From NCBI RefSeq assembly GCF_900013425.1, contig NZ_FBXK01000005.1:1-64000 (forward strand): 64,000 nt of DNA. Reading direction: 5' to 3'. A program made the translations under genes and the position numbers. Under the pieces are notes generated by a model. It was not told the origin of the DNA, did not search any database, and saw only the letters and a list, made by a program, of their open reading frames with translations. The stretch comes from Sphingobium sp. Z007 (lineage in GTDB: Bacteria > Pseudomonadota > Alphaproteobacteria > Sphingomonadales > Sphingomonadaceae). Below are positions 17,230 through 25,306 of the stretch, piece by piece (positions within the stretch are counted from its first letter, which is position 1; each line of letters opens with the position of its first letter).

Positions 17230-17793
17230 ATGCCCGTTATTAGGATTGATGATGCGACGTTCGCTGGGTTGAGCACGTTGAAGACATGGTTTGGGACGAA
17301 GACTCCCGGTGACACAATTGAGCGGGTGGTTAGGGAGGCAATGGAGCAGCTTGGATTTGAGCGCGACGACGAACCGGAGGGTGAGGTAATTGTCAGCAGT
17401 GAAGGGGCCATGGAGTTCACGGACGCACCTGGCCTCACCTTTACCAAGCCTCTCGCCGCGTCGCTGAATGGTAAAGCCATCCAAAGCCCGCGATGGTCAT
17501 CCATACTGATTGCGATGATCTCTCATCTGAAAGCGGCAGGCATTGAAGGCGAGCATCTTGTGCGAGAACTTCACATTCCAGTGAAGGTCGGGAGCTATAC
17601 GGGTGAGGGATTCCGCTATCACCACAAGCTTGGGGTTTCCTTGCAGGGGCAATCTGCCGCTGATGCGTGGAAGGAGGTCGACCGGCTCGCCAAGAAGTGG
17701 GGAGTGCCGGTGAAGGTCGAGTTTTGGTGGCGGCAGAATAATAAGGCGCAGTTTCCCGGTCGAACAGGGATTCTTCGATCGGGCGGTGCATGA
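17230..17793 (+). CDS. Ribbon-helix-helix-type regulator-like protein beside the restriction-modification genes
   Basis: A 187-residue protein. ATG 17230 is chosen because GGAGGT (17217-17222) is 7 nt upstream; in-frame starts at 17203 (TTG) and 17215 also exist. The first 45 residues (MPVIRIDDATFAGL, then DTIERVVREAMEQLGF) have the beta strand plus two helices of SeqA/RHH-type dimerisation domains. The carboxyl part (about 90-187) is a separate compact domain with SPRWSSILIAMISHLKAAG and VPVKVEFWW. Two palindromes sit over its promoter, so autoregulation is likely. It converges with the methyltransferase gene. A control role for the restriction system is inference. Confidence 0.6.
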   Translation: MPVIRIDDATFAGLSTLKTWFGTKTPGDTIERVVREAMEQLGFERDDEPEGEVIVSSEGAMEFTDAPGLTFTKPLAASLNGKAIQSPRWSSILIAMISHLKAAGIEGEHLVRELHIPVKVGSYTGEGFRYHHKLGVSLQGQSAADAWKEVDRLAKKWGVPVKVEFWWRQNNKAQFPGRTGILRSGGA

Positions 17794-17940
17794 CGCTGCG
17801 AGCGCCTCGTACCTTCGGGTGCGGGGCGCTGCTATGACCGTCAAAGGATGGATTTGGTCGCCTTCTACATTAAGCGGCTGAGGTGCATCTGATTTGCGTG
17901 GTCAATGCAACGTCGAAAAGACCTGCGTAAGTTTTACTCG

Positions 17941-18909
17941 TCAGTAGGTGAGGAGAAGTCGGTCAGACACATGCTCTGCCTCAAGCGTCTGCCCGTCCAT
18001 CTGGAACCGGCGCAGCATCGACCGACCTAGCTGGACATAAACTTCTCGCTCAAATAGGCCTTCGGGGATCGGCAGGGAGACTTGCTTATCCCCGGATTTC
18101 TTAGTCCCATCGAGGCTGAGCGCAACACGAACCCCGCGCTGCTTCGCCCTAGCGATGGTGTCAAACAGGCGGGGCAAGTTGAACGCTTGCGCTCCGTAGA
18201 TGATGGTCTGGCTGTCGGCGTAGGGCGGGTCGAGGTAGCAGACGTCGCCGTCTTTTGCCGAGTCGATTGCAACCTCAAAGTCGGCGTGCATGAACTGCGC
18301 CCGAGCGGTGCGAGCCGCCCAGATGTGAGCGCGTTCCGCAAAGTTCGCCGGTGGCATGGGTTTGTGCGGCCCGCAGGGCGTGCTCATGTAGCCGTCTGCC
18401 TTGCGGAAACGAACGACGCCCCCGTAACAGAGGCGCGAGAGGAATAGCAGGTCCGCCCCGTTCGGCGAGGCATTGTAGGCCGCTTTCACATGCTCATAGG
18501 CTTCGACCTTGCCCATCTTCGCGACGAGCGCGTGCCTATCACTATACCAGCGGACCACCTGCTCCGTGTCGTCGTGAAGCTTCTGCCAGATCTCAACAAG
18601 GGGGCCGAAGGCATCAGAAGCCACGGCGCGTTCCGGTGCTAGGTGCGCGAGAACTGCTCCACTTCCCAAGAATGGTTCGTAATAGGTGCCGTATTGCTTG
18701 GGGAGATATGTGATTATCTCTGCGGCGAACTTCTGCTTATTTCCGATCCACTTTAGCAACTGCCCCTTCAATCGGGGGAGATTTGTGTCATGCCCATTGA
18801 GCGGAAGCGCCGCTTGGATGTATCGCCGGTCCTCAAACAGATTTTCGTCGGGGGATTCGTGCGCGCTAACGACACTTTCAAAGGGCTCGACAAGGGATTC
18901 TGGGCGCAT
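17941..18909 (-). CDS. Adenine-specific DNA methyltransferase, Dam/D12 class
   Basis: A 322-residue N6-adenine methyltransferase. The D12-class core starts at LKGQLLKWIGNKQKFAAEI (about 48-66). The AdoMet motif FLGSG is at residues 80-84, the catalytic DPPY at 227-230 in CYLDPPYAD. The first 45 residues have no counterpart I recognise in Dam-like enzymes and are encoded opposite the start of the endonuclease gene. A TTG at the LKGQ segment would be a shorter start but lacks a good ribosome site. It should protect the host DNA from the partner nuclease. The target sequence cannot be read. Confidence 0.85.
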   Translation of the reverse strand: MRPESLVEPFESVVSAHESPDENLFEDRRYIQAALPLNGHDTNLPRLKGQLLKWIGNKQKFAAEIITYLPKQYGTYYEPFLGSGAVLAHLAPERAVASDAFGPLVEIWQKLHDDTEQVVRWYSDRHALVAKMGKVEAYEHVKAAYNASPNGADLLFLSRLCYGGVVRFRKADGYMSTPCGPHKPMPPANFAERAHIWAARTARAQFMHADFEVAIDSAKDGDVCYLDPPYADSQTIIYGAQAFNLPRLFDTIARAKQRGVRVALSLDGTKKSGDKQVSLPIPEGLFEREVYVQLGRSMLRRFQMDGQTLEAEHVSDRLLLTY

Positions 18910-19749
18910 GTTCGTTCTCTATCTCAAACCTTGGGTTACACGGCGCGAGGCACCGGCACAATAAAGGTGCCGACCTTCGCGGAGATTTTGGCGGGGATGA
19001 AAAAGCTGGGCCTTCTTAGCGAGCATTTGGTCCAGAACGGCAAGCCCACGGATTTCGCCAACGCGCTCATAGCCTACTTTGCGTATCGAGCCGACATTCT
19101 GAACAACACCGTCCAGCATCAATTGATGGACAAAGTCGCTGCCCAAGCGATGTATGAACGCCTGCTCGGCGTCCAAAAATACAAACTCGCCGCCACGATG
19201 AACAAGCAGAAGGGCGAGAAAAAGCAGGTCGCCTACCTCACGGCGATGGTCAACATGCTGATCGAAGCCAACGCTCAGGGCATCGAATACGACCATGACC
19301 CGCGACAGCTCACTACGGTCACACGGGACGGAATGCCGCTGCGCACCTTGGCGCGCCGTATCGACGGAGCGTTCCCGTCTGCCGTGAACCCGGTCGCGGT
19401 TTGGGAAATCAAGGAGTACTACCACACAACGACTTTTGGCAGTCGTGTGGCCGATGGTGTCTATGAGACGTTGCTCGACGGCATGGAGCTTGAGGAGATG
19501 CGCCTTGAGACTGGTGTGGAGGTCGAGCACATCCTGATTGCCGACGCTCACTATACATGGTGGGAATGCGGGCGCTCTTACCTGTGCCGCATGATCGACA
19601 TGCTCCATATGGGCTACGTCGACGAAATCCTGTTCGGCATTGAGATCGAGGATAGGCTTCCGGCGATGGTAGCGGAATGGGCTGACAAGACGCGAGCAAG
19701 ACAGGCTGCGGCGAAAGTAGTCCTGCCGGACGATACGCCACTCCTTTGA
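18790..19749 (+). CDS. Putative type II restriction endonuclease
   Basis: A 319-residue protein divergent from the methyltransferase and overlapping its 5' end by 120 bp. GGGGGAG (18774-18780) lies 9 nt before ATG 18790, so this start is well supported. A PD-(D/E)xK-type pattern is visible as Asp192 in RIDGAFPS, then Glu206-x-Lys208 in VAVWEIKEYYH. The Glu-x-Lys strand after a hydrophobic run is the usual active-site form. Together with the adjacent Dam-type methyltransferase this supports a type II nuclease. I do not recognise a named enzyme, so the assignment is from context plus motif. Confidence 0.7.
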   Translation: MPIERKRRLDVSPVLKQIFVGGFVRANDTFKGLDKGFWAHVRSLSQTLGYTARGTGTIKVPTFAEILAGMKKLGLLSEHLVQNGKPTDFANALIAYFAYRADILNNTVQHQLMDKVAAQAMYERLLGVQKYKLAATMNKQKGEKKQVAYLTAMVNMLIEANAQGIEYDHDPRQLTTVTRDGMPLRTLARRIDGAFPSAVNPVAVWEIKEYYHTTTFGSRVADGVYETLLDGMELEEMRLETGVEVEHILIADAHYTWWECGRSYLCRMIDMLHMGYVDEILFGIEIEDRLPAMVAEWADKTRARQAAAKVVLPDDTPLL

Positions 19750-19765
19750 GCGGTTTCCCGCTCTT

Positions 19766-19796
19766 GCTGTTGCTGATCTCTTCATGCAGCAACAGC
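19766..19796 (+). terminator. Hairpin after the endonuclease gene
   Basis: A perfect 10-bp stem GCTGTTGCTG (19766-19775) pairs with 19787-19796, 17 bp after the endonuclease stop. No T-run follows, so termination efficiency is uncertain. The remaining 180 bp to the right attachment repeat contain no gene that I can support. Confidence 0.45.
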
Positions 19797-19978
19797 TAAG
19801 CGGATGTGGAACATAATGGCAACGAATTTCCGCCCGGCGTGCTGCAGGGAGTCGTATGTGGCCCATCGCCGCGGTATGAGGCGGGTGGCGCAAAACTTAC
19901 GGCTCTCTTATGGGTGGCTTGCACGGGGGCAGCGGCGGCTTTTGCCGCCACTGTAACCCGTTGATTTTGTTTGGTAAT

Positions 19979-20025
19979 TTGGTCGGGACGAGAGGATTCG
20001 AACCTCCGACCCCCACACCCCCAGT
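19979..20025. repeat. Right 47-bp attachment repeat within tRNA-Pro
   Basis: Identical to 10803-10849. It corresponds to nucleotides 32-77 of the tRNA gene, that is from the anticodon loop through the encoded CCA, plus one flanking base. Anticodon-loop to 3'-end identity is typical for tyrosine-integrase attachment sites. Confidence 0.9.
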
Positions 20026-20056
20026 GTGATGCGCTACCAGGCTGCGCTACGTCCCG
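19980..20056 (-). tRNA. tRNA-Pro (anticodon GGG)
   Basis: A complete 77-nt tRNA gene on the minus strand with CCA encoded. The acceptor stem is CGGGACG/CGTCCCG, the D arm contains AGCCTGGTA, the anticodon loop is CTGGGGG giving anticodon GGG for CCC codons, and the T loop is TTCGAAT. It serves as the attachment site of the integrated element and appears intact after integration. Confidence 0.96.
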
Positions 20057-20240
20057 ACCGGAGGGCGCCCAATATAAGCACAAATGGGAAGTTGCAAGCG
20101 CTCAATCGCATCTTGATCCACCGACCGTCGTAATCCCTAATCATATTGCCTCTGCGCCCCCATCTGTGTTAGCCGCCCGCCCTTGATCCGCATATGCCGA
20201 CTGGGCGTGTGCGACCGACAGATACAAGGCAGTCCCACCC

Positions 20241-20576
20241 ATGTTCATTACCCCAGCCTTTGCCCAGACCGCGGGCGGGCAAGCCTCCGGCGCCGGAATC
20301 CTGGTGCAGATGGCGCCGCTGGTCCTGATCTTCGTCGTCTTCTATTTTCTGCTGATCCGTCCGCAGCAAAAGAAGTTGAAGGAGCATAAGGCCAAGATCG
20401 ACGCCGTGAAGAAGGGCGACCAGGTCATCACCGGTGGCGGCCTGGTCGGCAAGGTGTTGCGCGTGGACGAGATTTACGCCGATATCGAACTGGCGCCGGG
20501 CCTGAAGGTCAAGGCGGTCAAGTCGACCCTGACCGAGGTGATCGATCCGACCGCCGCCAAGCCCGCGAACGACTGA
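20241..20576 (+). CDS. yajC: Preprotein translocase subunit YajC
   Basis: A 111-residue YajC with a single transmembrane helix APLVLIFVVFYFLLIRP (about residues 25-41) and the family's following motif QQKKLKEHKAKIDAVKKGDQ, then GGGLVGKV. YajC joins SecD and SecF in the accessory complex that helps late steps of Sec export. It starts an operon with secD, whose ATG is 8 nt after this stop. Confidence 0.95.
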   Translation: MFITPAFAQTAGGQASGAGILVQMAPLVLIFVVFYFLLIRPQQKKLKEHKAKIDAVKKGDQVITGGGLVGKVLRVDEIYADIELAPGLKVKAVKSTLTEVIDPTAAKPAND

Positions 20577-20584
20577 GCGCCTCC

Positions 20585-22183
20585 ATGCTGAACTTTTCGC
20601 GCTGGGCGGTCTTTGCGATCATCCTGCCTCTGGCGATCGGCGTGCTGTGCGCCGTGCCCAGCTTCCTGCCCGACAGCGTCGTGACGAAGCTGCCCGGCTT
20701 CATGCAGACGCGCGTCAATCTGGGCCTCGACCTGTCGGGCGGCAGCCATCTGCTGCTGGAAGCATCGACGCAGGATGTCGCCAAGCAGCGCCTGACCAAT
20801 ATGGAAGAGCAGGTTCGCACCGAATTGCGCCGCGGTGATCCCAGGATCGCGATCGGCGATATTTCGAGCCGCGACGGGAAGCTCAGCTTCATGGTGCGCG
20901 AGCCGTCGCAGGTCGATGCCGCCGTCGAGCGCATCCGGCCGTTGACGCAGGGGGCCGGGCTGACCGGCCAGCGCGATTTCAATGTCGAGGTGGTCAACAG
21001 CTCCACCATCGTCATTACGCCCACAGAGGCGGGCATCAAGAATGCGGTCAAGAGCGCGATGGAGGTATCGACCGAAGTCATCCGCCGCCGCATCGACGAA
21101 ATGGGCACGCGCGAGCCGACGATCCAGCAGCAGGGCGACAATCGTATCGTCGTGCAGGTGCCGGGGCTGCAAGACCCCAAGGCGCTGAAGGCTTTGCTGG
21201 GCCAGACCGCCAAGCTGGAATTCAAGCTGGTCGACACGACCGCCAACCCGTCCGAAGTGGCGCAGGGCCGTGCGCCGGTGGGCAGCGAAGTGCTGCCCTA
21301 TGCCAACAACCCCACTGGCGTGCCGTTCATCGCGGTCAAGCGGCAGGTGATGGTGTCGGGCGAAGATCTGACCGACGCGACGCAGGGGTACGACCAGAGC
21401 AACCAGGCGATCGTCAATATCCGTTTCAACAGTTCAGGTGGCCGCAAATTTGGGCAGGTGACGTCGCAGAACGTCAACCGCCCCTTCGCGATCATATTGG
21501 ACGGCAAGGTGTTGTCCGCGCCGAACATCAATGAGCCGATCCTGGGCGGCAGCGCGCAGGTCAGCGGCAGCTTCACCGTCGAAAGCGCCAACCAGCTCGC
21601 CATCGCATTGCGGTCTGGCAAGTTGCCGGTGAATTTCGTGGTGGTGGAAGAACGCACCGTGGGGCCGGGGCTGGGCGCGGATTCGATCCGAGCGGGCCTG
21701 ATCGCATCGGTCGTCGCGGTGGTCGCGGTCGCGGTCTTCATGTTCGTCAGCTATGGCCGGTTTGGCATGTATGCGAACCTGGCGGTCGCCATCAATGTGG
21801 CGGTCATTCTGGGCGTGATGGGCATATTAGGCGCGACGCTGACCTTGCCGGGCATCGCCGGTTTCGTGCTGACCATCGGCACCGCGGTGGACGCCAACGT
21901 GCTGATCTACGAGCGTATCCGCGAGGAGCGGCGACGCGGGCGCAATGTCGTGGCGTCGATCGAGCATGGCTATAAGGAAGCGAGCCGCACGATCTTCGAG
22001 GCAAACGTGACCCACGCCATCGCCGGCGGCATCATGCTGGCGCTGGGGTCGGGGCCGGTCAAGGGCTTCGCGATCGTGCTGCTGATCGGCATCGCGACCA
22101 GCGTGTTCACCGCCGTCACCTTCACCCGCATGGTCGTCGCGAACTGGGTGCGCCGCACCCGTCCGACCGACATTCATATTTAA
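20585..22183 (+). CDS. secD: Protein translocase subunit SecD
   Basis: A 532-residue SecD, shorter than the 615-residue E. coli form but normal for alphaproteobacteria. It has the first membrane helix (WAVFAIILPLAIGVLCAVP), the NLGLDLSGGSHLLLEA motif, a large periplasmic P1 region, then five helices with DANVLIYERIREERRRG in the last part. SecD uses the proton-motive force to pull substrates on the periplasmic side. It lies between yajC and secF, with a 21-nt gap to secF. Confidence 0.97.
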   Translation: MLNFSRWAVFAIILPLAIGVLCAVPSFLPDSVVTKLPGFMQTRVNLGLDLSGGSHLLLEASTQDVAKQRLTNMEEQVRTELRRGDPRIAIGDISSRDGKLSFMVREPSQVDAAVERIRPLTQGAGLTGQRDFNVEVVNSSTIVITPTEAGIKNAVKSAMEVSTEVIRRRIDEMGTREPTIQQQGDNRIVVQVPGLQDPKALKALLGQTAKLEFKLVDTTANPSEVAQGRAPVGSEVLPYANNPTGVPFIAVKRQVMVSGEDLTDATQGYDQSNQAIVNIRFNSSGGRKFGQVTSQNVNRPFAIILDGKVLSAPNINEPILGGSAQVSGSFTVESANQLAIALRSGKLPVNFVVVEERTVGPGLGADSIRAGLIASVVAVVAVAVFMFVSYGRFGMYANLAVAINVAVILGVMGILGATLTLPGIAGFVLTIGTAVDANVLIYERIREERRRGRNVVASIEHGYKEASRTIFEANVTHAIAGGIMLALGSGPVKGFAIVLLIGIATSVFTAVTFTRMVVANWVRRTRPTDIHI

Positions 22184-22204
22184 GAGGGGCGGGAGGACAC
22201 ACCC

Positions 22205-23194
22205 ATGAAACTTCTCAAGCTCGTCCCCGACAATACCAATATCGGCTTCGTCGCGGTGCGCAAATGGGCATTCGCCTTGACCGCGTTGCTGACCGTGCTG
22301 GCCGTGGGCGCGACCGCGCATAAGGGCCTCAATCTGGGCGTCGATTTCGTCGGTGGCCTGATGATCGAGGCGAAATTCCCGCAAGCGGTGGAAACCGACA
22401 AGGTGCGTGCGACCATCGGCACGCTGGGCGTGGGCGAAAGCTCGCTCCAGCAGTTCGGCGATCCCAAGACGGTGCAAATCCGCCTGCCGCTGCCCGACCA
22501 GGGCGGGGCCGGCGCGGCCAATGCCGTGGTGGAAAAGACCCGCCAGGCGATGGTCGCGCAGTTCCCCGGCGTCACCTTTTCCCGCTACGACACGGTGTCG
22601 GGCAAGGTGTCGGGCGAGTTGATCCAGAATGGCGTGCTGGCGGTCGTGCTGGCGATCCTGGGCATCGCGGTGTTCAGCTGGTTCCGCTATGAATGGCAGT
22701 TCGGCGTCTCGACCTTCGTCGCGATCGTGCATGACGTGCTGATGACGCTGGGCTTCTTTGCGATCACCCAGTTGGAGTTCGACCTCAACATCATCGCCGC
22801 GGTGCTGACGATCGTGGGTTATTCGATCAACGACAAGATGGTGATCGACGACCGTATCCGCGAAAATATGCGCAAATATCGCAAGATGGACATGAAGTCG
22901 CTGATCGACCTGTCGGTCAACGAGACGCTGCCGCGCACGGTCATGACGTCCGTCACCATCCTGCTGGCGCTGGGCGCGCTGCTGCTGCTGGGCGGGCATG
23001 TGCTGCGTGGCTTTACTGCGGCCATGATGCTGGGCATTATCGTGGGCACCTACTCGTCGGTCTATGTGTCGTCTTCGCTGCTGATCTCGCTGGGCCTGAC
23101 CCCGCAGACGTCGGAGAAGAAGGCGGCCAAGAAGGGCGATTATGCCGGTACGGCTGAGCGCGTAGGTCCGCGCGACGATGGGGCCAAGCCCTGA
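22205..23194 (+). CDS. secF: Protein translocase subunit SecF
   Basis: A 329-residue SecF with the shared motif NLGVDFVGGLMIEAKFP, then the helices HDVLMTLGFFAI and YSINDKMVIDDRIREN that mirror SecD. Six transmembrane helices are expected. The carboxyl tail is charged (EKKAAKKGDYAG). It forms the SecDF complex with the upstream genes. The next gene appears to begin at or just before its stop. Confidence 0.97.
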   Translation: MKLLKLVPDNTNIGFVAVRKWAFALTALLTVLAVGATAHKGLNLGVDFVGGLMIEAKFPQAVETDKVRATIGTLGVGESSLQQFGDPKTVQIRLPLPDQGGAGAANAVVEKTRQAMVAQFPGVTFSRYDTVSGKVSGELIQNGVLAVVLAILGIAVFSWFRYEWQFGVSTFVAIVHDVLMTLGFFAITQLEFDLNIIAAVLTIVGYSINDKMVIDDRIRENMRKYRKMDMKSLIDLSVNETLPRTVMTSVTILLALGALLLLGGHVLRGFTAAMMLGIIVGTYSSVYVSSSLLISLGLTPQTSEKKAAKKGDYAGTAERVGPRDDGAKP

Positions 23195-23583
23195 GCGACG
23201 CCGGGATAAAGGTCCGCCGGGACGATGACGGGCAGGGACCGATCGTCACCGGCTTTCAGGGGCGTGGCTTTCGGGTGCGCGACGATGTGTTTCCCGACGG
23301 CCTGCTGCTCAGTCCGGTGCGGGCTATGGCCTGGGCCGATGCGCCGGATGTCGCGGCGCTGACGGTGGAGGCGCTGGGCGACTTGTTCGATGGCGATCCT
23401 AAGCCCGAATTTCTGCTGCTGGGGACGGGCGCCGGGTTGCGCCAGCCGCCGCGCGCGTTCGTCCGCGCGGTCGAGGCGCTGGGGATCGGCGTGGAGGCGA
23501 TGGACAGCCGCGCTGCGGCCCGCGCCTGGGGCGTATTGCGCGCCGAGGAGCGGCAGATCGTGGCGGCGTTGCTGCCGCTTTAG
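23191..23583 (+). CDS. Mth938-like (DUF498) family protein, start codon unclear
   Basis: The frame from 23191 encodes about 130 residues: GPIVTGFQGRGFRVRDDVFP, then LLLSPVRAMAWADAPDVAAL and FLLLGTGAGLRQPPRA, the pattern of small Mth938-domain proteins commonly found after secDF in alphaproteobacteria. The first ATG/GTG-type start in frame is GTG 23275, which would cut off the VTGF segment. No ATG exists upstream in this frame. CTG at 23191 overlapping the secF stop is one possibility; a small indel near 23200 is another. Its cellular function is not established. Confidence 0.7.
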   Translation: MSDAGIKVRRDDDGQGPIVTGFQGRGFRVRDDVFPDGLLLSPVRAMAWADAPDVAALTVEALGDLFDGDPKPEFLLLGTGAGLRQPPRAFVRAVEALGIGVEAMDSRAAARAWGVLRAEERQIVAALLPL

Positions 23584-23592
23584 GAATAACGT

Positions 23593-23666
23593 CCGTTCGT
23601 TTCGAGCGTGTCGAGAAACGTAACAAGCGGCGCCATCTGCTTCTCGACTTCGCTCGAAGCGAACGG
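23593..23666. repeat. REP-like inverted repeat (CCGTTCG...CGAACGG type)
   Basis: The element begins CCGTTCGTTTCGAGCG and ends CGCTCGAAGCGAACGG, forming a long imperfect hairpin between the Mth938 gene and the M20 peptidase gene. The copy at 37107-37204 has the same boundaries and a related stem, so it is a dispersed chromosomal repeat. Confidence 0.7.
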
Positions 23667-23739
23667 AGAGGGCGCGCCACTTGCTCTTGCGTCAGACCTT
23701 CGCCAAGCTGCGCGCCTCTTCCACCCAAGGGGCTTTTCC

Positions 23740-25164
23740 ATGGTATATTCTCGTCCCGCCGCCGCGCTGATCGCGGCGCTGCTCGTCACTACCAGCGCCC
23801 ATGCCGCGACCCCCGATGCGCAGGCGCGCGGGGACGAGGCGGCTTTCCGTGGCCTGTACAAGGAACTGGTCGAAACCGATTCGAGCTGGCCCGACGGGAG
23901 CTGCACGGTCGCGGCGGAACGGATGGGCGCGCGGCTGAAGGCGGCGGGCTATGCCGACGGCGATGTGCAAATCATCGTCGATCCGGCGCATCCCAAGGAG
24001 GGCAATCTGACCGCCGTCCTGCGTGGGAGCGACGCCAAGCTGCCCGCCATCCTGCTGCTCGCCCATATCGATGTGGTGGCAGCCAAGCGCGCGGATTGGG
24101 AACGCGATCCGTTCAGCCTGATCGAGGAGGGCGGCTATTTCTATGGACGCGGCACGTCCGATGACAAGGCAATGGCGGCGGCCTTCACCGATCAGATGGT
24201 TCGCTATAAGGCGGAGGGCTATAAGCCCAAGCGCACGATCAAGCTGGCGCTGACTTGTGGCGAGGAGACGGAGAAGGCGCTGAACGGCGTGGAATATCTG
24301 CTGAAGAACAAGCCCGATGCGCTGAAGGCCGGATGGGCGCTGAACGAGGGCGGCGGTGGGTCGCTGGACGAGAGCGGCAAGCCGGTGAGCCAGGGCGTGC
24401 AAGCGGGCGAGAAAGTCTATCAGGACTTCACCTTCATTGCGACCGCGCCTGGCGGCCATAGTTCGCGCCAGACCCCGCATGTCAACGCGATCGGCTGGAT
24501 GGCGGCGGCGCTGGCGCGGGTCAACGCCTATGATTTTCCGGTGAACCTGACGCCGGCGGCCAAGGCCTATTTCGGCGCGTCCGCGTCGCTCTATCCGGCC
24601 AAGGTGTCGAGCGCGATGGCGGCGATCGGCGCGGGCAAGGCGAGCGAGGCCGATTATGCCGCGGTGTCGGCGGAAAGCGCGAGTTGGAACGCGACGCTGC
24701 GCACCACCTGCATCCCGACGCTGATTGCGGGTGGCCATGCCCCCAATGCCCAGCCGCAATCGGTGACCGCGAACGTCAATTGCCGGATCATTCCGGGCGA
24801 GGCCGTGGACGCCGTGCTGGCGCAGTTGAGCGAGCTGGCGGCTGATCCGAAGGTCAAGGTCACGTTGGCCGATCCGCCGCAGCCCAAATCGTCAGCGCCC
24901 GAGCTGACGCCGCAGATCATGGGACCGATCGAGGTCCTGACCAGGGAGATGTGGCCGGGCGTGCCGGTGATCCCGCGCCTGGCGACCGGGGCGACCGACG
25001 GGCGGTTCACCAATGCGGCGGGCATCCCCACCTATGGCGTGTCGGGCATGTTCGCCGACCCGGACGGGCAGGGCGTCCATGGCCTCAATGAACGCGTCCG
25101 CGTCAAGTCGCTGCTGGACGGGCGGGCGTTCCTCTACCGGCTGGTGAAGCTATATACGCAGTGA
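23740..25164 (+). CDS. M20 family metallopeptidase, exported
   Basis: A 474-residue peptidase with an amino-terminal signal (AALIAALLVTTSAHA, cleavage near residue 21), so periplasmic. Metal-binding and catalytic motifs of M20 enzymes are present: LAHIDVVAAKRADW, GRGTSDDKAM and the glutamate pair in LTCGEETEK. The last ligand region is TGATDGRF. A dimerisation lid domain is inserted in the middle. Such enzymes cleave dipeptides or remove acyl groups using two zinc ions. I chose ATG 23740 because it begins the signal sequence; the frame is open further upstream. Confidence 0.9.
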   Translation: MVYSRPAAALIAALLVTTSAHAATPDAQARGDEAAFRGLYKELVETDSSWPDGSCTVAAERMGARLKAAGYADGDVQIIVDPAHPKEGNLTAVLRGSDAKLPAILLLAHIDVVAAKRADWERDPFSLIEEGGYFYGRGTSDDKAMAAAFTDQMVRYKAEGYKPKRTIKLALTCGEETEKALNGVEYLLKNKPDALKAGWALNEGGGGSLDESGKPVSQGVQAGEKVYQDFTFIATAPGGHSSRQTPHVNAIGWMAAALARVNAYDFPVNLTPAAKAYFGASASLYPAKVSSAMAAIGAGKASEADYAAVSAESASWNATLRTTCIPTLIAGGHAPNAQPQSVTANVNCRIIPGEAVDAVLAQLSELAADPKVKVTLADPPQPKSSAPELTPQIMGPIEVLTREMWPGVPVIPRLATGATDGRFTNAAGIPTYGVSGMFADPDGQGVHGLNERVRVKSLLDGRAFLYRLVKLYTQ

Positions 25165-25256
25165 GAGGCGACGTGGGCCAAGGTGGTTGGTAAAACCGGA
25201 CGTGGTGTAAATCCGCTTGAAGTCATCACGCTTTATTGCTTCTCCGCCCCAACGGA

Positions 25257-25284
25257 AAAGGGCCGCCCGATCGGGCGGCCCTTT
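25257..25284. terminator. Bidirectional terminator between M20 peptidase and autotransporter
   Basis: A perfect 12-bp stem AAAGGGCCGCCC (25257-25268) pairs with 25273-25284 around loop GATC. Short T-runs follow on both strands. It separates two convergent genes. Confidence 0.75.
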
Positions 25285-25306
25285 CCTTTCGGCTGGGAGC
25301 CGGAAA

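Larger units (their letters stand above)
10803..20025. mobile_element. Integrated element in tRNA-Pro(GGG), about 9.2 kb
   Basis: The segment is bracketed by exact 47-bp direct repeats derived from tRNA-Pro. It contains, in order: a tyrosine integrase, an AlpA-like DNA-binding protein, a RepA-like ATPase, a cluster of 10-bp repeats, six small genes including a DUF5681/terminase-small-subunit-like one, a ribbon-helix-helix-type regulator, and a type II methyltransferase and endonuclease. There are no capsid, tail, large terminase or conjugation genes. It could be a phage satellite or an integrated plasmid-like element that uses helper functions. The integrase is at the end opposite the intact tRNA, which is less common but possible because either repeat can restore the tRNA. 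Confidence 0.85.
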
